From NCBI GenBank assembly GCA_035263025.1, contig DATFRR010000069.1, forward strand, positions 1 through 13,715: a DNA stretch of 13,715 bases, given 5' to 3'. The notes beneath the pieces were generated by a model. The model did no database searches, had not been told where the DNA came from, and saw only the letters and a program-made list of their open reading frames with translations. The stretch is from DASQPR01 sp035263025 (lineage in GTDB: Bacteria > Actinomycetota > Actinomycetes > Mycobacteriales > Micromonosporaceae). Positions 13,033-13,715 of the stretch are shown piece after piece (positions within the stretch are counted from its first letter, which is position 1; the number at the start of each line of letters is the position of its first letter). The translations under genes and the position numbers were made by a program.

Positions 13033-13715
13033 CGTGTGCGCGTGGCGGCGAACGTCCTGGTACCCGGTCGTGGCGAGCCGATCGCGGACGGTGTCGTTGT
13101 GACGGACGGGCCGGTCATCTCGTACGCCGGACCGGCAGCCGACGCACCGGACACATCGGACGCCACGGTGGTCGAGGCGGCGGCCGTAATGCCCGGACTG
13201 TGGGATTGCCACGCTCATTTCATGGGTGTCACGTCGCTCGACCTGACGCGCATGCCGCTCGACTCGCTCGCAGTGCGAAGTGTCCGCGCAGCCGCTGATC
13301 TTCGCGCCGCGCTCGACGCCGGCTTCACCAGCGTCCGCGAGGTCGGCGGTCTCGGCGTGCACTTGGCGCGGGCGGTCAACGAGGGCACGGTCGTTGGCCC
13401 GGCGATCTACGCGGCCGGCGCGATCCTGTCCACCACCGGCGGCCACGGCGACCTCCACAGCTATCCGCTCGCCTGGGTGCACGAGATGGAGGACGCCCGG
13501 CTGTGCGACGGTCCCGCGGAGTGCGCCCGCGCGGCTCGTGAACAGCTCCGGCTCAACGCGAAGGTGATCAAGGTCTGCGCGTCCGGTGGCGTGCTGTCCG
13601 AGGTCGACGATCCGATCCACCAACAGTTCACGGTCGCGGAGTTGCGCGCGATCGTGGAGGTCGCCGGCATGGCCGACCGGGTCGTGGCGGCGCACTGCCA
13701 CGGTAAGCCGGGCAT
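13030..13715 (+). CDS. Metal-dependent amidohydrolase, N-terminal part (runs off window end)
   Basis: The frame is open from ATG 13030 to the window end, giving 228 residues of an incomplete protein. It matches the amidohydrolase superfamily (imidazolonepropionase/Xaa-Pro dipeptidase-like metallohydrolases of the TIM-barrel M38 type). PGLWDCHAHF carries the HxH metal ligands at His61 and His63; GFTSVREVGG is a conserved strand; STTGGHGD follows; Lys181 in IKVCASGGV is the likely carboxylated bridging Lys; AAHCHG (His222/His224) gives a further ligand. The substrate is unknown: a dipeptide or cyclic amide is typical of relatives. No SD precedes the ATG; the start is supported by RVRVAANVLVPG, the usual small N-terminal beta domain. 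It probably has its own promoter in the 135-bp gap after pheT. Confidence 0.85.
   Translation, partial: MRVRVAANVLVPGRGEPIADGVVVTDGPVISYAGPAADAPDTSDATVVEAAAVMPGLWDCHAHFMGVTSLDLTRMPLDSLAVRSVRAAADLRAALDAGFTSVREVGGLGVHLARAVNEGTVVGPAIYAAGAILSTTGGHGDLHSYPLAWVHEMEDARLCDGPAECARAAREQLRLNAKVIKVCASGGVLSEVDDPIHQQFTVAELRAIVEVAGMADRVVAAHCHGKPG

Overview
The window is chromosomal DNA from a GC-rich actinomycete. Codons are strongly G/C-ending, GTG starts are common, several genes lack a Shine-Dalgarno (SD) sequence, and infC-rpmI-rplT-rRNA methyltransferase-pheS-pheT follows the familiar actinobacterial order. A SigE-family sigma factor paired with a GerMN/Gmad2 membrane protein, and hisE-hisG close to a PH-like protein and infC, suggest a Micromonosporales-like organism. 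That placement is inference; no database was searched. I saw no tRNA, rRNA, CRISPR array or insertion sequence.

Layout. (1) 1-1245: the 3' part of an APH-family phosphotransferase (+) converges on a P-loop small-molecule kinase (-). (2) 1246-1528: a divergent spacer with two short palindromes. (3) 1529-3210: a SigE-family ECF sigma factor overlaps by ATGA a membrane protein with an anti-sigma-like cytoplasmic end and extracellular GerMN and Gmad2 domains. (4) 3211-4410: a structured spacer, then hisE and hisG. (5) 4417-6102 (-): a TPR, four-helix membrane protein whose C-terminus looks like a tyrosine-phosphatase fold with lost catalytic residues. A 124-bp spacer with one perfect DnaA box separates it from a divergent membrane PH-like protein. 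(6) 6755-8249: a promoter, a long structured leader with an intrinsic terminator, then infC (probable ATC start), rpmI and rplT. (7) 8267-12894: a TrmH/TsnR-type rRNA methyltransferase, a leader with a candidate 19-codon peptide and competing hairpins, then pheS and pheT. (8) 13030-end: the 5' part of a metal-dependent amidohydrolase behind a nested inverted repeat.

The core of the window is a translation cluster: initiation factor 3, two 50S proteins, an rRNA 2'-O-methyltransferase and both phenylalanyl-tRNA synthetase subunits. Two spacers within it show RNA structure that genes do not explain. The infC leader has an extended -10 promoter, a 12-bp terminator stem with T5, duplicated segments able to compete for the stem, and a hairpin touching the ribosome-binding site. 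The tsnR-pheS spacer has a short ORF with a rare TTT Phe codon just before GC-rich arms with mutually exclusive pairings. Both look like attenuation-type control. The strongest protein-level candidate for something undescribed is the TPR/membrane/pseudophosphatase protein.
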